This document shows positions 1 through 8,507 of a stretch of 64,000 nt of DNA, piece by piece. The translations under genes and the position numbers were made by a program. Under the pieces are notes generated by a model. That model was not told where the DNA came from. It made no database searches and was given only the letters and a program-made list of their open reading frames with translations. The stretch lies in contig UCMW01000017.1 of assembly GCA_900473745.1 (NCBI GenBank), forward strand, positions 137,513 to 201,512, given 5' to 3'. Every line of letters starts with the position of its first letter. Position 1 is the stretch's first letter. This stretch comes from Hyphomicrobiales bacterium. GTDB lineage: Bacteria > Pseudomonadota > Alphaproteobacteria > Rhizobiales > Rhizobiaceae.

Positions 1-2
1 TT

Positions 3-725
3 GGCGCCTGCACGGATTGCAACAGGGAAACGGCTGCCCTGTGGCAGCAATCGAACCGCAGCAATGAAGCAAAACGATTTGTGTCCGTCATGGCACCAGG
101 TGGCGGTGAAATTCCGACCTACCTTGCCAACCAGCATGTCGGGGAAACGACTGGCGGCACCTCGGCATCGGCAGCCTTTGTGGCCGGCCTCGCCGCTCGC
201 ATGGCGAGTTGTTATCCGAACAGTTTCAGCGCCCGGCCCGGTCGGCTGAAGGAGCGGATCGTGCTTGCCTCGCGCCCTGTGGCGGACCCGATTGCGATCT
301 CGCATCTGGCAGGCGGAGTGGCCGACCCCGAGGTTTCGATGCTCGACCCGCGCCGCTCCTGGCTTAAACTCAAGGACACACCGGTAAGGCCGGTCGATGT
401 CGTCAAATGGTGCAGCGAGAGGCTGAAATTCGCCGAGGACGAGAACGACCCGCGCGACAGCCTCAATCTCCTCTCGACCCGCCGGCTCACGAATATCGAT
501 GAGATTGGCGTAGTGCAGCAGAGCGTCCTGCAAAATGTCGGCAGATCCGTCGTGCGGCGCGAACCGCCGGGTAAGGCTGCAATGCCGGAGGATCCTGTGG
601 CAAGCGTGCGCTATGCGGCAGACGGCCCGGAATGCGCCGTGTCGATCAAGCGGATGACGGACCTGTTCTTGGCCGACGAGATCAAAACCACGGGAGAGTG
701 CAATGCCCTGCCGCTCTGCGAGTAA
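3..725 (+). CDS. S8 (subtilisin-like) serine peptidase, C-terminal part, cut by left edge
   Basis: The reading frame is open from base 3, so the gene starts outside the window and 240 residues are visible. The motif GGTSASAAFVAG (catalytic Ser codon at 162-164) is the subtilase serine-site signature GTSxAxP-like, followed by a helix GLAARMASCYP as in the S8 fold. The Asp and His of the triad must lie upstream and cannot be checked. About 180 residues follow the Ser motif with no domain I recognise. The stop lies 23 bp inside the next gene, a trypsin-like protease, so the two are probably translationally coupled. An internal ATG at 81 is not the start because homology runs through it. Confidence 0.75.
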   Translation, partial: GACTDCNRETAALWQQSNRSNEAKRFVSVMAPGGGEIPTYLANQHVGETTGGTSASAAFVAGLAARMASCYPNSFSARPGRLKERIVLASRPVADPIAISHLAGGVADPEVSMLDPRRSWLKLKDTPVRPVDVVKWCSERLKFAEDENDPRDSLNLLSTRRLTNIDEIGVVQQSVLQNVGRSVVRREPPGKAAMPEDPVASVRYAADGPECAVSIKRMTDLFLADEIKTTGECNALPLCE

Positions 726-1932
726 GGCCGCGATCACCTGTTTCCTGGCGACCGGGTCGTGGCTCTTGGCTACTTCGCCCGTATCGGCTCAAGAGGAAGC
801 TTTGGTCACCGAATTCGGAACACCCTTCAAGCCTCTTGATGCAGTCTTGAGCAAGGCAAGACCCCGCATCGAGATCGATGGGCGCGTCCCAGGCGAAGAC
901 CCGCGCTACTACCGCCTTCGCATCAGGGTCGAAAATCCAGAAAGCGAGGAATGGGCAATTGTGGTGCGTTCGCCTGTCGGCCAGATCCTGACGGCTTTCG
1001 ATCAAACCGAACAGGCGTGCGAAAGCGAAGCCGGATGCTGGACTCGGCGCCTCACCTCCGGACTTCCGGTCGTACAATTCTCAACTCCGTCGATAAAAGT
1101 CCGCGCCGAGGTTCTGGACGGGCTCTACATGCCCTCCAAGCCCGAGAAGACCTTTTATTCGCCGATGCAAGGCAGCCGCGATGAGCTGATGACTGGCCTC
1201 AGCTTCACCAATCGCGAGGAGAAGGTCGTGATGCAATCCCTGGCAGACAATCTGGGAATGCTGGTCGGATCAGGTCCAAAACTCAATGGCGAGCCAACCA
1301 ACTGGTGCTGCAGCGGCGTCAGACTGACCTCGGACCTCTTCATGACGAACTGGCATTGCGGCGCAGCCCCCAGGATGCCGGACGACGCCCATTGGCAACC
1401 TGACATATGCCATTCCGGCATCATCGACATGTCGTGGGATGGCGACGACGAAAGCCGGGAATATTCCTGCCGAAACGTCGAGTTCAAGGACAAGGCACTG
1501 GATGTGGCGATCTTGAGGTTGTCGCCGATCGCAGACGGCCCTGCCCTGACTCGCCCGCTCACACAACCTTCTCTGTCCACAAGACCCGTTGCCAATGGAG
1601 ATCGACTTTTTGTTCTGCATCACCCTGCCTGCGCGCCGAAGTCTGTAACGCGCGGCTGTTCGGCCCTGAAAGGCGGCCTGGCGACATGGACAGTCTCGGC
1701 CGGAGGAGACACTGCAACCGAATTCAGCCATAATTGCACCACCGAGAACGGCAGTTCCGGAGGGCCAGTCTTTTCCGCCGACGCGCGCCTTGTGGGTCTG
1801 CATCATCTGGGTGTGAGCCCGATGCGCCTTGAACCCGGAAATTTCGCCGTCGACATGAGTTCGATCCTCGGGAAGATCGGACACGACGACAATGCACTGC
1901 TTGAGGAGATTACCGCTGGCGTCCAGCCCTAA
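703..1932 (+). CDS. secreted trypsin-like serine peptidase with N-terminal accessory domain
   Basis: This 409-residue protein starts with a signal peptide (hydrophobic stretch to about residue 28, ending in SPVSAQ). The S1-type triad can be read directly: His218 in TNWHCG, Asp267 in ALDVAILRL and Ser352 in NGSSGGPVF. Several cysteines (CCSG, CHSG, HPACAP, HNCTTE) suggest disulfides and a periplasmic or extracellular location. Residues 30-170 form a separate, strand-rich region before the protease domain with no function I recognise. The start ATG at 703 has a GGGAGAG ribosome site and lies inside the subtilase gene. The substrate is unknown. A processing cascade with the upstream subtilase is inference only. 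Confidence 0.8.
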   Translation: MPCRSASKAAITCFLATGSWLLATSPVSAQEEALVTEFGTPFKPLDAVLSKARPRIEIDGRVPGEDPRYYRLRIRVENPESEEWAIVVRSPVGQILTAFDQTEQACESEAGCWTRRLTSGLPVVQFSTPSIKVRAEVLDGLYMPSKPEKTFYSPMQGSRDELMTGLSFTNREEKVVMQSLADNLGMLVGSGPKLNGEPTNWCCSGVRLTSDLFMTNWHCGAAPRMPDDAHWQPDICHSGIIDMSWDGDDESREYSCRNVEFKDKALDVAILRLSPIADGPALTRPLTQPSLSTRPVANGDRLFVLHHPACAPKSVTRGCSALKGGLATWTVSAGGDTATEFSHNCTTENGSSGGPVFSADARLVGLHHLGVSPMRLEPGNFAVDMSSILGKIGHDDNALLEEITAGVQP

Positions 1933-2085
1933 AGGGGATTGGAATATTCCGCGCGCAACATTGCCATTCTGGATGACTTGGGATTGAGAACCCGGCTCGC
2001 CAAATGAGCCGAGGCTCGGTGAATGTTGGCGCTCGCCCTCCCCACCTGCGACGCTAACGAGTTGGCGAAACCGGAGGGCGCTGCA

Positions 2086-2871
2086 TCATGACATGATCAG
2101 TCCGCCGTCGACGTTGATTGTTTGACCCGTAATGTATGCCGCATCGGCGGAGGCCAAGAATGCGACAAGGGCGCCGACTTCGGCCGGAGTGCCGGCCCGG
2201 CCCATCGGAATGCCCTCGACCCACTCGCTCATCAACTCGCCTGGACCGTAGTCGCCGAGCATCTTGCCCCAGACGCGGTCGTTGTAGTCCCACATTTCGG
2301 TATGGATGATGCCAGGGCAGATGGCATTCACCGTGATGCCCTCCTTCGCCAGTTCCTTGGCGAGGCTCTGCGTAAGACCGAGAACTCCGAATTTCGAGGC
2401 TGCGTAATGAGGCGTATAGATGAAGCCCTGCCGGGCCTGGCCGGATGCCGTGTTGATCAGGCGCCCCTTCGTGCCGGTCGCCCGGAAACGGGCGATCGCT
2501 TCCTGGCAGCAGAGAAACACGCCCTTCGTGTTGACGTCGAGGTTCAGATCCCATTCCCGCTCGCTCAGATCCTCGACCCTGGCGATGGTGATGACGCCGG
2601 CATTCTGAACCGACACGCTGAGCGGACCGAGGCGGGCTTCCGCCTCCTTATACGCTTCCCGGACGGCGGCGGAATTCGTGACGTCTAGCTGCAGGCCGAC
2701 CACATCCGCACCCGTCTCTTCGCCGAGCCGCCGAGCCACCTCGCTGGTATCAGGCTCGATCGCCGCAATCGCGACCTTTGCCCCCTCTTCGGCGAAACGT
2801 CGGGCGATGCCGAGACCGATCCCCTTGTTGCCGCCCGTCACAAAAACGGTCTGTCCAGAAAAACGCTGCAT
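2086..2871 (-). CDS. SDR-family NAD(P)-dependent oxidoreductase
   Basis: Classical short-chain dehydrogenase of 261 residues. It has the cofactor motif TGGNKGIG at residues 12-19, NAG at 90-92, and the catalytic set Ser143, Tyr156 and Lys160 (YAASK). The C-terminus GQTINVDGG is typical of the 3-oxoacyl-reductase/polyol-dehydrogenase group. It is the last gene of a minus-strand operon behind the split transketolase, FGGY kinase and SorC regulator, which suggests that it oxidises a sugar or polyol before phosphorylation. The start has a strong GGAGGAG ribosome site. The substrate cannot be read from sequence. Confidence 0.85.
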   Translation of the reverse strand: MQRFSGQTVFVTGGNKGIGLGIARRFAEEGAKVAIAAIEPDTSEVARRLGEETGADVVGLQLDVTNSAAVREAYKEAEARLGPLSVSVQNAGVITIARVEDLSEREWDLNLDVNTKGVFLCCQEAIARFRATGTKGRLINTASGQARQGFIYTPHYAASKFGVLGLTQSLAKELAKEGITVNAICPGIIHTEMWDYNDRVWGKMLGDYGPGELMSEWVEGIPMGRAGTPAEVGALVAFLASADAAYITGQTINVDGGLIMS

Positions 2872-2922
2872 GCTCTACTCCTCCAATATGCAGCCGATCC
2901 GACAGTCGCCCGTATGCGACGA

Positions 2923-3873
2923 TCAGGCCGTCAGTCGCGCTGCGGTAAACTTGTCCGTGACGAGCACGTCGATGATGCCCATCCTGAGGGCACCCGCGAT
3001 CGCTTCCGTCTTCGATTCTCCACCCGCAAGGGCCATGACACGATCGGCCTTGCGCAATTCCTCGAGCGAAATGCCGATGACGCGTTCGTTGAGCGGCGTT
3101 TCGACCGGCTTGCCATCGCGATCGTAGAAGCGGAACGAGATCTCGCCGACGGCACCTGCGTCGTGCAGCATGGCCATTTCCTGGCGCGAGAAAACATTGC
3201 CGGAGCGTGCCAGGAGTTCCGAGGGCTCGACGGCACCGATACCGATGACCGCGAGGGTTAGACGCCCGAAGAGATCCATCGTGCCGCGAACGACCGGGTC
3301 CGCAAGCATCACCAATTTCGCCTCGCGCGAAGAGGTGATGCCCTGGACGAGCAGAAGACGCGGCTCGCCGCCAGTCAGTTTCGCCAGTCGGGCCGTCAGT
3401 TGCGTCGCATGCGTCTGCACGGAAGCCTCGCCCATGCCGCCGAGGATCTGGACGATGTACTTGGCCTTGCCGGTCTTCAGCGGGTGGATATTGTCGACCA
3501 TTCGCAGAAGCGTCTGGCTCCAGCTCGACACGCCAATGATCTCGTCCTGCTGCAGGGTGACTTCGACGAAATGTGCGGCAGCCTCGCCGATGCGGGCCAT
3601 GATCGCGCCATCGCGATCCTCCGAACAGTCGATCACGATCGCTTCGGTCAGGCCGTAGCGCTCACGAAGCGCGGTCTCCAGGTCGGCAAATGTGCCGGGC
3701 GGCGGGATGATCGTCGTGCGCACAATTCCTTCCATCTCGGCGCGCTTCAGCATTCTGGAAACCGTCGCCTGCGACATGTGCATGATCTCGGCGATCTCTG
3801 CCTGCCGCTTGCCCTCGGCGTGATACATCTGCGCGACGCGGGCGATAAGTCGAAGCTCGTTGAGACGTCCCAT
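2923..3873 (-). CDS. SorC/DeoR-family sugar-sensing transcriptional regulator
   Basis: A 316-residue protein with an N-terminal helix-turn-helix (KRQAEIAEIMHMSQATVSRMLKRA, given here only as the segment about residues 17-40) and a C-terminal sugar-phosphate-binding domain of the SorC family. The ATG at 3873 was chosen over upstream in-frame codons because GGAGGG lies just before it and the HTH begins at the expected distance. It lies 22 bp after the kinase stop and shares that gap with a perfect palindrome (3884-3907), so autoregulation is likely. SorC proteins normally sense a phosphorylated intermediate of the pathway they control, which fits a kinase upstream. Confidence 0.88.
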   Translation of the reverse strand: MGRLNELRLIARVAQMYHAEGKRQAEIAEIMHMSQATVSRMLKRAEMEGIVRTTIIPPPGTFADLETALRERYGLTEAIVIDCSEDRDGAIMARIGEAAAHFVEVTLQQDEIIGVSSWSQTLLRMVDNIHPLKTGKAKYIVQILGGMGEASVQTHATQLTARLAKLTGGEPRLLLVQGITSSREAKLVMLADPVVRGTMDLFGRLTLAVIGIGAVEPSELLARSGNVFSRQEMAMLHDAGAVGEISFRFYDRDGKPVETPLNERVIGISLEELRKADRVMALAGGESKTEAIAGALRMGIIDVLVTDKFTAARLTA

Positions 3874-3883
3874 GAACCCTCCG

Positions 3884-3907
3884 ATGGGTGAATTTTTATT
3901 CACCCAT
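3884..3907. promoter_or_regulatory. perfect palindrome between kinase and SorC gene, candidate SorC operator
   Basis: Arms ATGGGTGAAT (3884-3893) and ATTCACCCAT (3898-3907) are perfect inverted repeats around TTTT. The core TGAATTTTTATTCA (3889-3902) shares TGAATNNNTATNC with sites at 7224-7237 and 7364-7377 in the divergent promoter region. It overlaps the last codons of the kinase gene and ends next to the ribosome site of the SorC gene, so it could act as an operator, as an mRNA hairpin that modulates SorC translation, or as both. Confidence 0.6.
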
Positions 3908-5365
3908 AGATGATGTCGCTGACACGGTCGAGCGGAAGATTGCGTCTTGCCATGTGGCGAGGCGTGAAGCGCTGTCCGTCGGTCGCGGCATGAGGCCTGC
4001 AGTCTTCCGCGGCAGCGCTCTGATAGCGTCCAGATCATCCCAGAGACCGAGTGTCAGGCCGGCGAGATACGCCGCCCCGAGCGCCGAGGCTTCCACGGCA
4101 TCACACTGAATGACCGGATGGGCGAGCATGTCAGCCACGCACTGCATGAGAAACGCGTTCTTGCTCGGGCCACCGTCGACGAAGAGGCGGCCGAGCGGCG
4201 ACGGCGATTGGGCCGCCATGGCCCCAAATACATCATGCACCTGAAAGGCGATCGAATCCGTGACGGCGCGGGCCATCTGCGCGCGCGTCGTGTTGAAGGT
4301 AATCCCGGAGAAAAGTGCGCGCGCATCGGCGTGCCAATGGGGGGCGCCGAGGCCGACGAAAGCCGGGACGAAGCCGGGACCTTGCGGCTCGGACGTTTCG
4401 GCAAGGTCGATCAGAGCCTGCACATCGGGCAAGCCGAGAATGTCAGCCATCCAGGGCAGCGAGGCGGCCGATACCAGGATATTGCCTTCGAAGGCATAGG
4501 TCGGCTTGCCACCGAGCGACCAGGCGATCGTCGTGGTGATGCCGTTTTGCGGCGCAATGAACTGCGGCAGCGTCGTCATGATCGACGAGCCGGTACCGAA
4601 CGTGACCTTGCCGTCGCCGGGCGCGAAGGCGCCATGGCCGAAGAGGGCGGCGTGACTGTCGCCGATGGCCGCCGCAATCGGGATGCCGTCAGCCAAGCCG
4701 GGAACATCGAGAGTTTCTCCGAACCGGGAAGCGCTGTCGCGTACCTCCGGCAGGAACTCCTTCGACACCCCGAAGAGATCGCAGAGTTCGTCGCTCCAGG
4801 CCATTCTATTGAGATCGAGAAGCTGGCTTCGCGCTGCGTTGGATGCGTCGCAAGCGTGCACCCTGCCGCCTGTGAAGCAATGAATGAGCCAGGAATCGAT
4901 CGTGCCGAGCCGCAAGGGCCGGCCGGCCGGAGCGCGGTCGAGCAGCCATTTCATCTTCGGCCCGGGAAACATTGGATCGATCGGCAGGCCCGTGAGCGCT
5001 TCAACACGCGCTGAATGACCGGCAGCGTTGAGTGCGGCGCAGACAGGTGCGGTACGGCGGCATTGCCAGCTGACGACAGGACCGAGCGGCTCGCCGGTCT
5101 CGCCATCCCAGATCGTCACGGATTCACGCTGATTGGAGATGGCGATCCCGATGATAGTCGCTGTCGGTGCGGCGGCGAGGCATGCGCCAATCGCCTCCAG
5201 CACGGATTTCCAAACGCGTTCGGGATCCTGCTCCACCCAGCCCGACTGCGGGTGCGAGATGCCAACGGGTGAAGAACCTCTCGCCAAGATCTCGCCCCCG
5301 CCTGAGACGAGCACGGCCTTCGAATTCGTGGTTCCCTGGTCGATCGCGAGAATGGCAGTGGTCAT
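3896..5365 (-). CDS. FGGY-family carbohydrate kinase
   Basis: A 489-residue kinase with both FGGY halves: the phosphate-binding start AILAIDQGTTNSKA near residue 4, the middle GDSHAALFGHGAFAPG segment, and the C-terminal signature around LFVDGGPSKNAFLMQ with ALGAAYLAG. The ATG at 5365 is used because homology begins there; the 64 residues that the frame adds upstream are rich in Arg, Pro and Ser and look like shadow sequence. It lies downstream of the split transketolase genes. The family phosphorylates glycerol, xylulose, ribulose, apulose and similar ketoses or polyols. A ketose product of the SDR is the likely substrate, but the exact sugar cannot be named. Confidence 0.85.
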   Translation of the reverse strand: MTTAILAIDQGTTNSKAVLVSGGGEILARGSSPVGISHPQSGWVEQDPERVWKSVLEAIGACLAAAPTATIIGIAISNQRESVTIWDGETGEPLGPVVSWQCRRTAPVCAALNAAGHSARVEALTGLPIDPMFPGPKMKWLLDRAPAGRPLRLGTIDSWLIHCFTGGRVHACDASNAARSQLLDLNRMAWSDELCDLFGVSKEFLPEVRDSASRFGETLDVPGLADGIPIAAAIGDSHAALFGHGAFAPGDGKVTFGTGSSIMTTLPQFIAPQNGITTTIAWSLGGKPTYAFEGNILVSAASLPWMADILGLPDVQALIDLAETSEPQGPGFVPAFVGLGAPHWHADARALFSGITFNTTRAQMARAVTDSIAFQVHDVFGAMAAQSPSPLGRLFVDGGPSKNAFLMQCVADMLAHPVIQCDAVEASALGAAYLAGLTLGLWDDLDAIRALPRKTAGLMPRPTDSASRLATWQDAIFRSTVSATSSMGE

Positions 5366-5432
5366 GTCGGCTCCGGATGCTGAAAGATGCCGCCTGACGT
5401 GAGGGCGGCACCCTGAAACTTGTCGGCAGTTC

Positions 5433-6401
5433 CTAGCTGCGGCCGCCCTTGCGCGCCAAAAGCTCTTCTGCAGCCTTGGCCATGGCCTGCGGCGCCATGC
5501 CGAATTCGTCGAGCAAGAACTCGGCCGAGCCAGTCGGTGCAAAGATGCCGGGAACACCGAGGATCTTCATTGGCACCGGGGCTTCCGCAACGACGACTTC
5601 CGCGACGGCGGATCCGAGGCCACCATAAACCGAATGTTCTTCCGCCGTCAGGATGGCACCAGTTTCGTGCGCTGCAGCCACGATGCTGTCCACATCGATG
5701 GGGCGAACGGTTGCCATGTTCAGGACGCGCGCTTCGATGCCTTTGGTCGCGAGGAGCGCGGCCGCCTTCATGGCGCGATGCGTCAAGGTACCGTTGGCGA
5801 TCAGCGTGATGGCATCGCCATCGCGCAGGAGGTTAGCCTTACCAGGCTCGAAGACGTGGCCTGATGGAAGCAGGTCGGGCACGCCGACGCGCGAGAGGCG
5901 CAGGAAGACCGGCCCCTCATAGCGCGCCGCCCATTCAACGGCGGCAGCCGTCTCGATCGAGTCGCAAGGCGCAATCACCGGAAGATTGGGCAGCACCCGC
6001 ATCCAGGCGAAGTCTTCGACCGAATGATGAGTCGGGCCGAGTTCCCCATAGGCCATACCCGAGGAAATGCCGACAAGTTTCACATTGGCGTTCGAATAGG
6101 CGATGTCTGCCTTGACCTGTTCAAGCGAACGCCCGGTGAGAAAACAGGAAGCAGCGCAAACAAAGGGCAAGAGGCCGCCATTGGCGAGGCCGGCGCCGAC
6201 GCCCACCATGTTCTGTTCCGCAATGCCGACATTCACCAGCCGGTCCGGCCATTTGGACTTGAAGCCGCCGAGCTTCGAGGAACCAACGGAATCGTTGCAG
6301 ACCGCGACGACCTTGGAGTTTTCGGCGCCGAGGCGCTCCAGCACGGTGACGAACGCGTCACGGCAGTCATGCAGTTTCTCAGTCATGGTCACGGCATTCA
6401 T
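5433..6401 (-). CDS. transketolase C-terminal (pyrimidine-binding) subunit
   Basis: A 322-residue stand-alone second half of transketolase. It has the PYR-domain segment NVGIAEQNMVGVGAGLA (with the catalytic Glu that activates TPP), GPTHHSVEDFA, and a C-terminal transketolase domain (ANGTLTHRAMKAA, AEEHSVYGGLGSA). The ATG at 6401 overlaps the stop of the N-terminal subunit as TGATG and has GGAGG seven bases upstream; the GTG at 6404 is a poorer choice. Split transketolases are known in sugar-catabolic operons such as that for apulose 4-phosphate (AptA/AptB), and this pair resembles that arrangement. Confidence 0.88.
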   Translation of the reverse strand: MNAVTMTEKLHDCRDAFVTVLERLGAENSKVVAVCNDSVGSSKLGGFKSKWPDRLVNVGIAEQNMVGVGAGLANGGLLPFVCAASCFLTGRSLEQVKADIAYSNANVKLVGISSGMAYGELGPTHHSVEDFAWMRVLPNLPVIAPCDSIETAAAVEWAARYEGPVFLRLSRVGVPDLLPSGHVFEPGKANLLRDGDAITLIANGTLTHRAMKAAALLATKGIEARVLNMATVRPIDVDSIVAAAHETGAILTAEEHSVYGGLGSAVAEVVVAEAPVPMKILGVPGIFAPTGSAEFLLDEFGMAPQAMAKAAEELLARKGGRS

Positions 6402-7210
6402 CACAGCACCTCCGAGAGTTCGGCCAGGGCGATCTTGTATTGCTCTGCATTTGGCACCTTGTGATGCCAGTCCACCCGGTCCTGCATGAAGGAAATGCCA
6501 TGGCCCTTGTTGGTATGGGCGACGATGCAGTGAGGGCGAGCGGAGCGATGCTGCAGCGCAGGCACGATTTCGGCCATCACGTTGCCGTTGATCTCCGTGA
6601 CCTCCCAGCCGAAGGCCTGAAGCTTCGAGCCGAAGGGTGCCATGTTGTTGGTGTCGCTCAGGGCTGCCCCCTGCTGGAAACGATTGTGATCGATGACCAG
6701 GGTCAGATTGTCGAGACCGAACTGGGCGGCCGAGGAAATGGCTTCCCAGTTGGAGCCTTCCTGCATTTCGCCGTCACCGGTCAGAACATAGGTGTGATAG
6801 GCAGCACCCGTCAGCTTGGCTGCCTTCGCCATGCCCACCGCGACGGGCAGACCGTGGCCGAGAGGCCCGGTATTGGTCTCGACGCCGGGGACCTTGTTGC
6901 AGTTGGGATGCCCATTGAGACGCGAATGCGGCTTCAGGAATGTCGAGATCTCCTCCTCGGGGAAGAAGCCACGCTTCGCCAGCGTCACGTAAAATGCCAG
7001 GGCGACGTGACCCTTCGACAGCACGAAGCGATCACGATCCGGGTGCTTCGGCTGCTCCGGCCAGATCCTCAGAACTTGAAAATACAGCGCCGTCAGGATG
7101 TCGATCGCCGACATCTCGCCACCGATATGGCCCGCGCCTGCTTCGTAAACCGCCTGAAGATCGCGAAGGCGTATCTGCCTTGCAATGCGGTCGAGATCAT
7201 TCGGCTGCAT
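6401..7210 (-). CDS. transketolase N-terminal (TPP pyrophosphate-binding) subunit
   Basis: A 269-residue first half of transketolase. It carries AGAGHIGGEMSAIDI, the His of SKGHVALAFY, and the TPP/metal motif GDGEMQEGSNWEA followed by HNRFQQG. It must pair with the adjacent C-terminal subunit to form an active TPP enzyme. The ATG at 7210 was selected over the ATG at 7246 because GAGG precedes it and family homology begins there; the extra 12 residues upstream are not conserved in type. It is the first gene of the operon and faces a divergent ABC importer across a 204-bp control region. Confidence 0.88.
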   Translation of the reverse strand: MQPNDLDRIARQIRLRDLQAVYEAGAGHIGGEMSAIDILTALYFQVLRIWPEQPKHPDRDRFVLSKGHVALAFYVTLAKRGFFPEEEISTFLKPHSRLNGHPNCNKVPGVETNTGPLGHGLPVAVGMAKAAKLTGAAYHTYVLTGDGEMQEGSNWEAISSAAQFGLDNLTLVIDHNRFQQGAALSDTNNMAPFGSKLQAFGWEVTEINGNVMAEIVPALQHRSARPHCIVAHTNKGHGISFMQDRVDWHHKVPNAEQYKIALAELSEVL

Positions 7211-7414
7211 GGAAACCTCATTGTGAATAAATATACTGTAACTCATATAATTGCATCATCTCCCTCCCTGTCAAGCTGAGGGCATAAAATTAAATCTCGT
7301 TTGATCCAAGAATGCGCAGTTGACAGCCCATGGATGCCTGCGTTACGAATTTACACACAGCAATGAATATTTATACCGTGTCGATATCGACCGGTAGCAG
7401 CATGGGAGGGGTGG
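7211..7414. promoter_or_regulatory. divergent control region with two candidate SorC sites
   Basis: This AT-richer region separates the transketolase operon (left) from the ABC importer (right). TGAATAAATATACT lies at 7224-7237 and TGAATATTTATACC at 7364-7377, about 140 bp apart, both in the same orientation and both matching TGAATNNNTATNC in the palindrome at 3889-3902. The left copy is only about 14 bp from the transketolase start, a position suited to repression. The permease ATG at 7415 has a GGGAGGGG ribosome site. No clear -35/-10 pair is claimed. Confidence 0.55.
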
Positions 7415-8389
7415 ATGTCGGTGTCAGCGGCAGACCAGGATCGCAGCGCAGGCGTCAATGCGCTGGCGGCATTGAAAGGAACCACGGGGCCCCTGATCGG
7501 CCTCATCCTGCTGTGCCTTTTCCTCTCCTTTGCCACCGACACATTCATGTCGGCGCGCAACCTGCTCAACATCCTCGACCAGATCACCGTGCTCGGGATC
7601 ATGGCGGTCGGCATGACCATGGTGATCCTGATCGGCGGTATCGATCTTGCCGTGGGCTCGGTCATGGCACTCACCATGATGGTGATGGGCTATCTCGCAA
7701 ACCAGGTGGGTCTGGCGCTTCCTGTCGGCATCATCCTGGCGCTCGGAGCCGCCGCCGTGACCGGAGCCATTTCGGGAATATTGATCACCGCGCTAGGGGT
7801 GCCGGCCTTCATCGCCACGCTGGCTATGATGTCGGTCGCCCGCGGGCTCGCGAACATGATCACCGACGGTCAGCAGATCGTCGGCTTCCCTTCCTGGTTC
7901 AGCTTGCTCGCCTATACGCGCTTCGGCGGCTTCCTGACGCTCACAGTGGCTGTCATGCTGGTTGTCTTCGTGCTCGGGTGGATCTATCTGCGCTACACCA
8001 CCGGAGGCCGCTCGCTCTATGCGATTGGCGGCAATCAGGAGGTCGCGCGCCTCGCCGGCATCAATGTCAACCTCTACACGATCGGCGTCTATGTCGTGTC
8101 CGGCCTGCTCGCGGGCCTGGCCGGCGTGGTTCTCGCCATGCGCCTCGATTCCGTTCAGCCGACAGCCGGCGTTTCCTACGAACTCGACACGATTGCAGCG
8201 GTCGTCATCGGCGGAACGAGCCTGAGTGGCGGCAAGGGCGGCATTCTCGGAACGATCATCGGCGTCTTGATCATCGGCGTCCTGCGCAACGGCCTGAACC
8301 TGCTGGGCGTCTCGCCCTTCACGCAGGCCGTCGTCATCGGCGTCGTCATCGCACTCGCAGTCGCGGCCGAAGCCATCAAACGGAGGTGA
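7415..8389 (+). CDS. ribose-type ABC transporter permease (BPD_transp_2/RbsC-like)
   Basis: A 324-residue membrane protein with 8-10 hydrophobic segments and the RbsC-family signatures VGMTMVILIGGIDLAVGSVMA and, later, GLLAGLAGVVLAMRLDS with VIGGTSLSGGKGG. It forms the channel of a high-affinity sugar importer with the binding protein and ATPase encoded directly downstream. The order permease, binding protein, ATPase differs from the classical rbsACB order. Expression is probably controlled from the divergent SorC region. The transported sugar is presumably the substrate of the adjacent dehydrogenase/kinase/transketolase set. Confidence 0.9.
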   Translation: MSVSAADQDRSAGVNALAALKGTTGPLIGLILLCLFLSFATDTFMSARNLLNILDQITVLGIMAVGMTMVILIGGIDLAVGSVMALTMMVMGYLANQVGLALPVGIILALGAAAVTGAISGILITALGVPAFIATLAMMSVARGLANMITDGQQIVGFPSWFSLLAYTRFGGFLTLTVAVMLVVFVLGWIYLRYTTGGRSLYAIGGNQEVARLAGINVNLYTIGVYVVSGLLAGLAGVVLAMRLDSVQPTAGVSYELDTIAAVVIGGTSLSGGKGGILGTIIGVLIIGVLRNGLNLLGVSPFTQAVVIGVVIALAVAAEAIKRR

Positions 8390-8507
8390 TGGCTCGGCTG
8401 CGGTTCAGTTTGGCGGCATTGTCGCCAGTTCACCGCCCGGCAAATGCCAGGCAAAACTTCGGTCCTGCGGTGGTAGCGGGGTCCCGAAACAACGGAGGAG
8501 ATCTACC

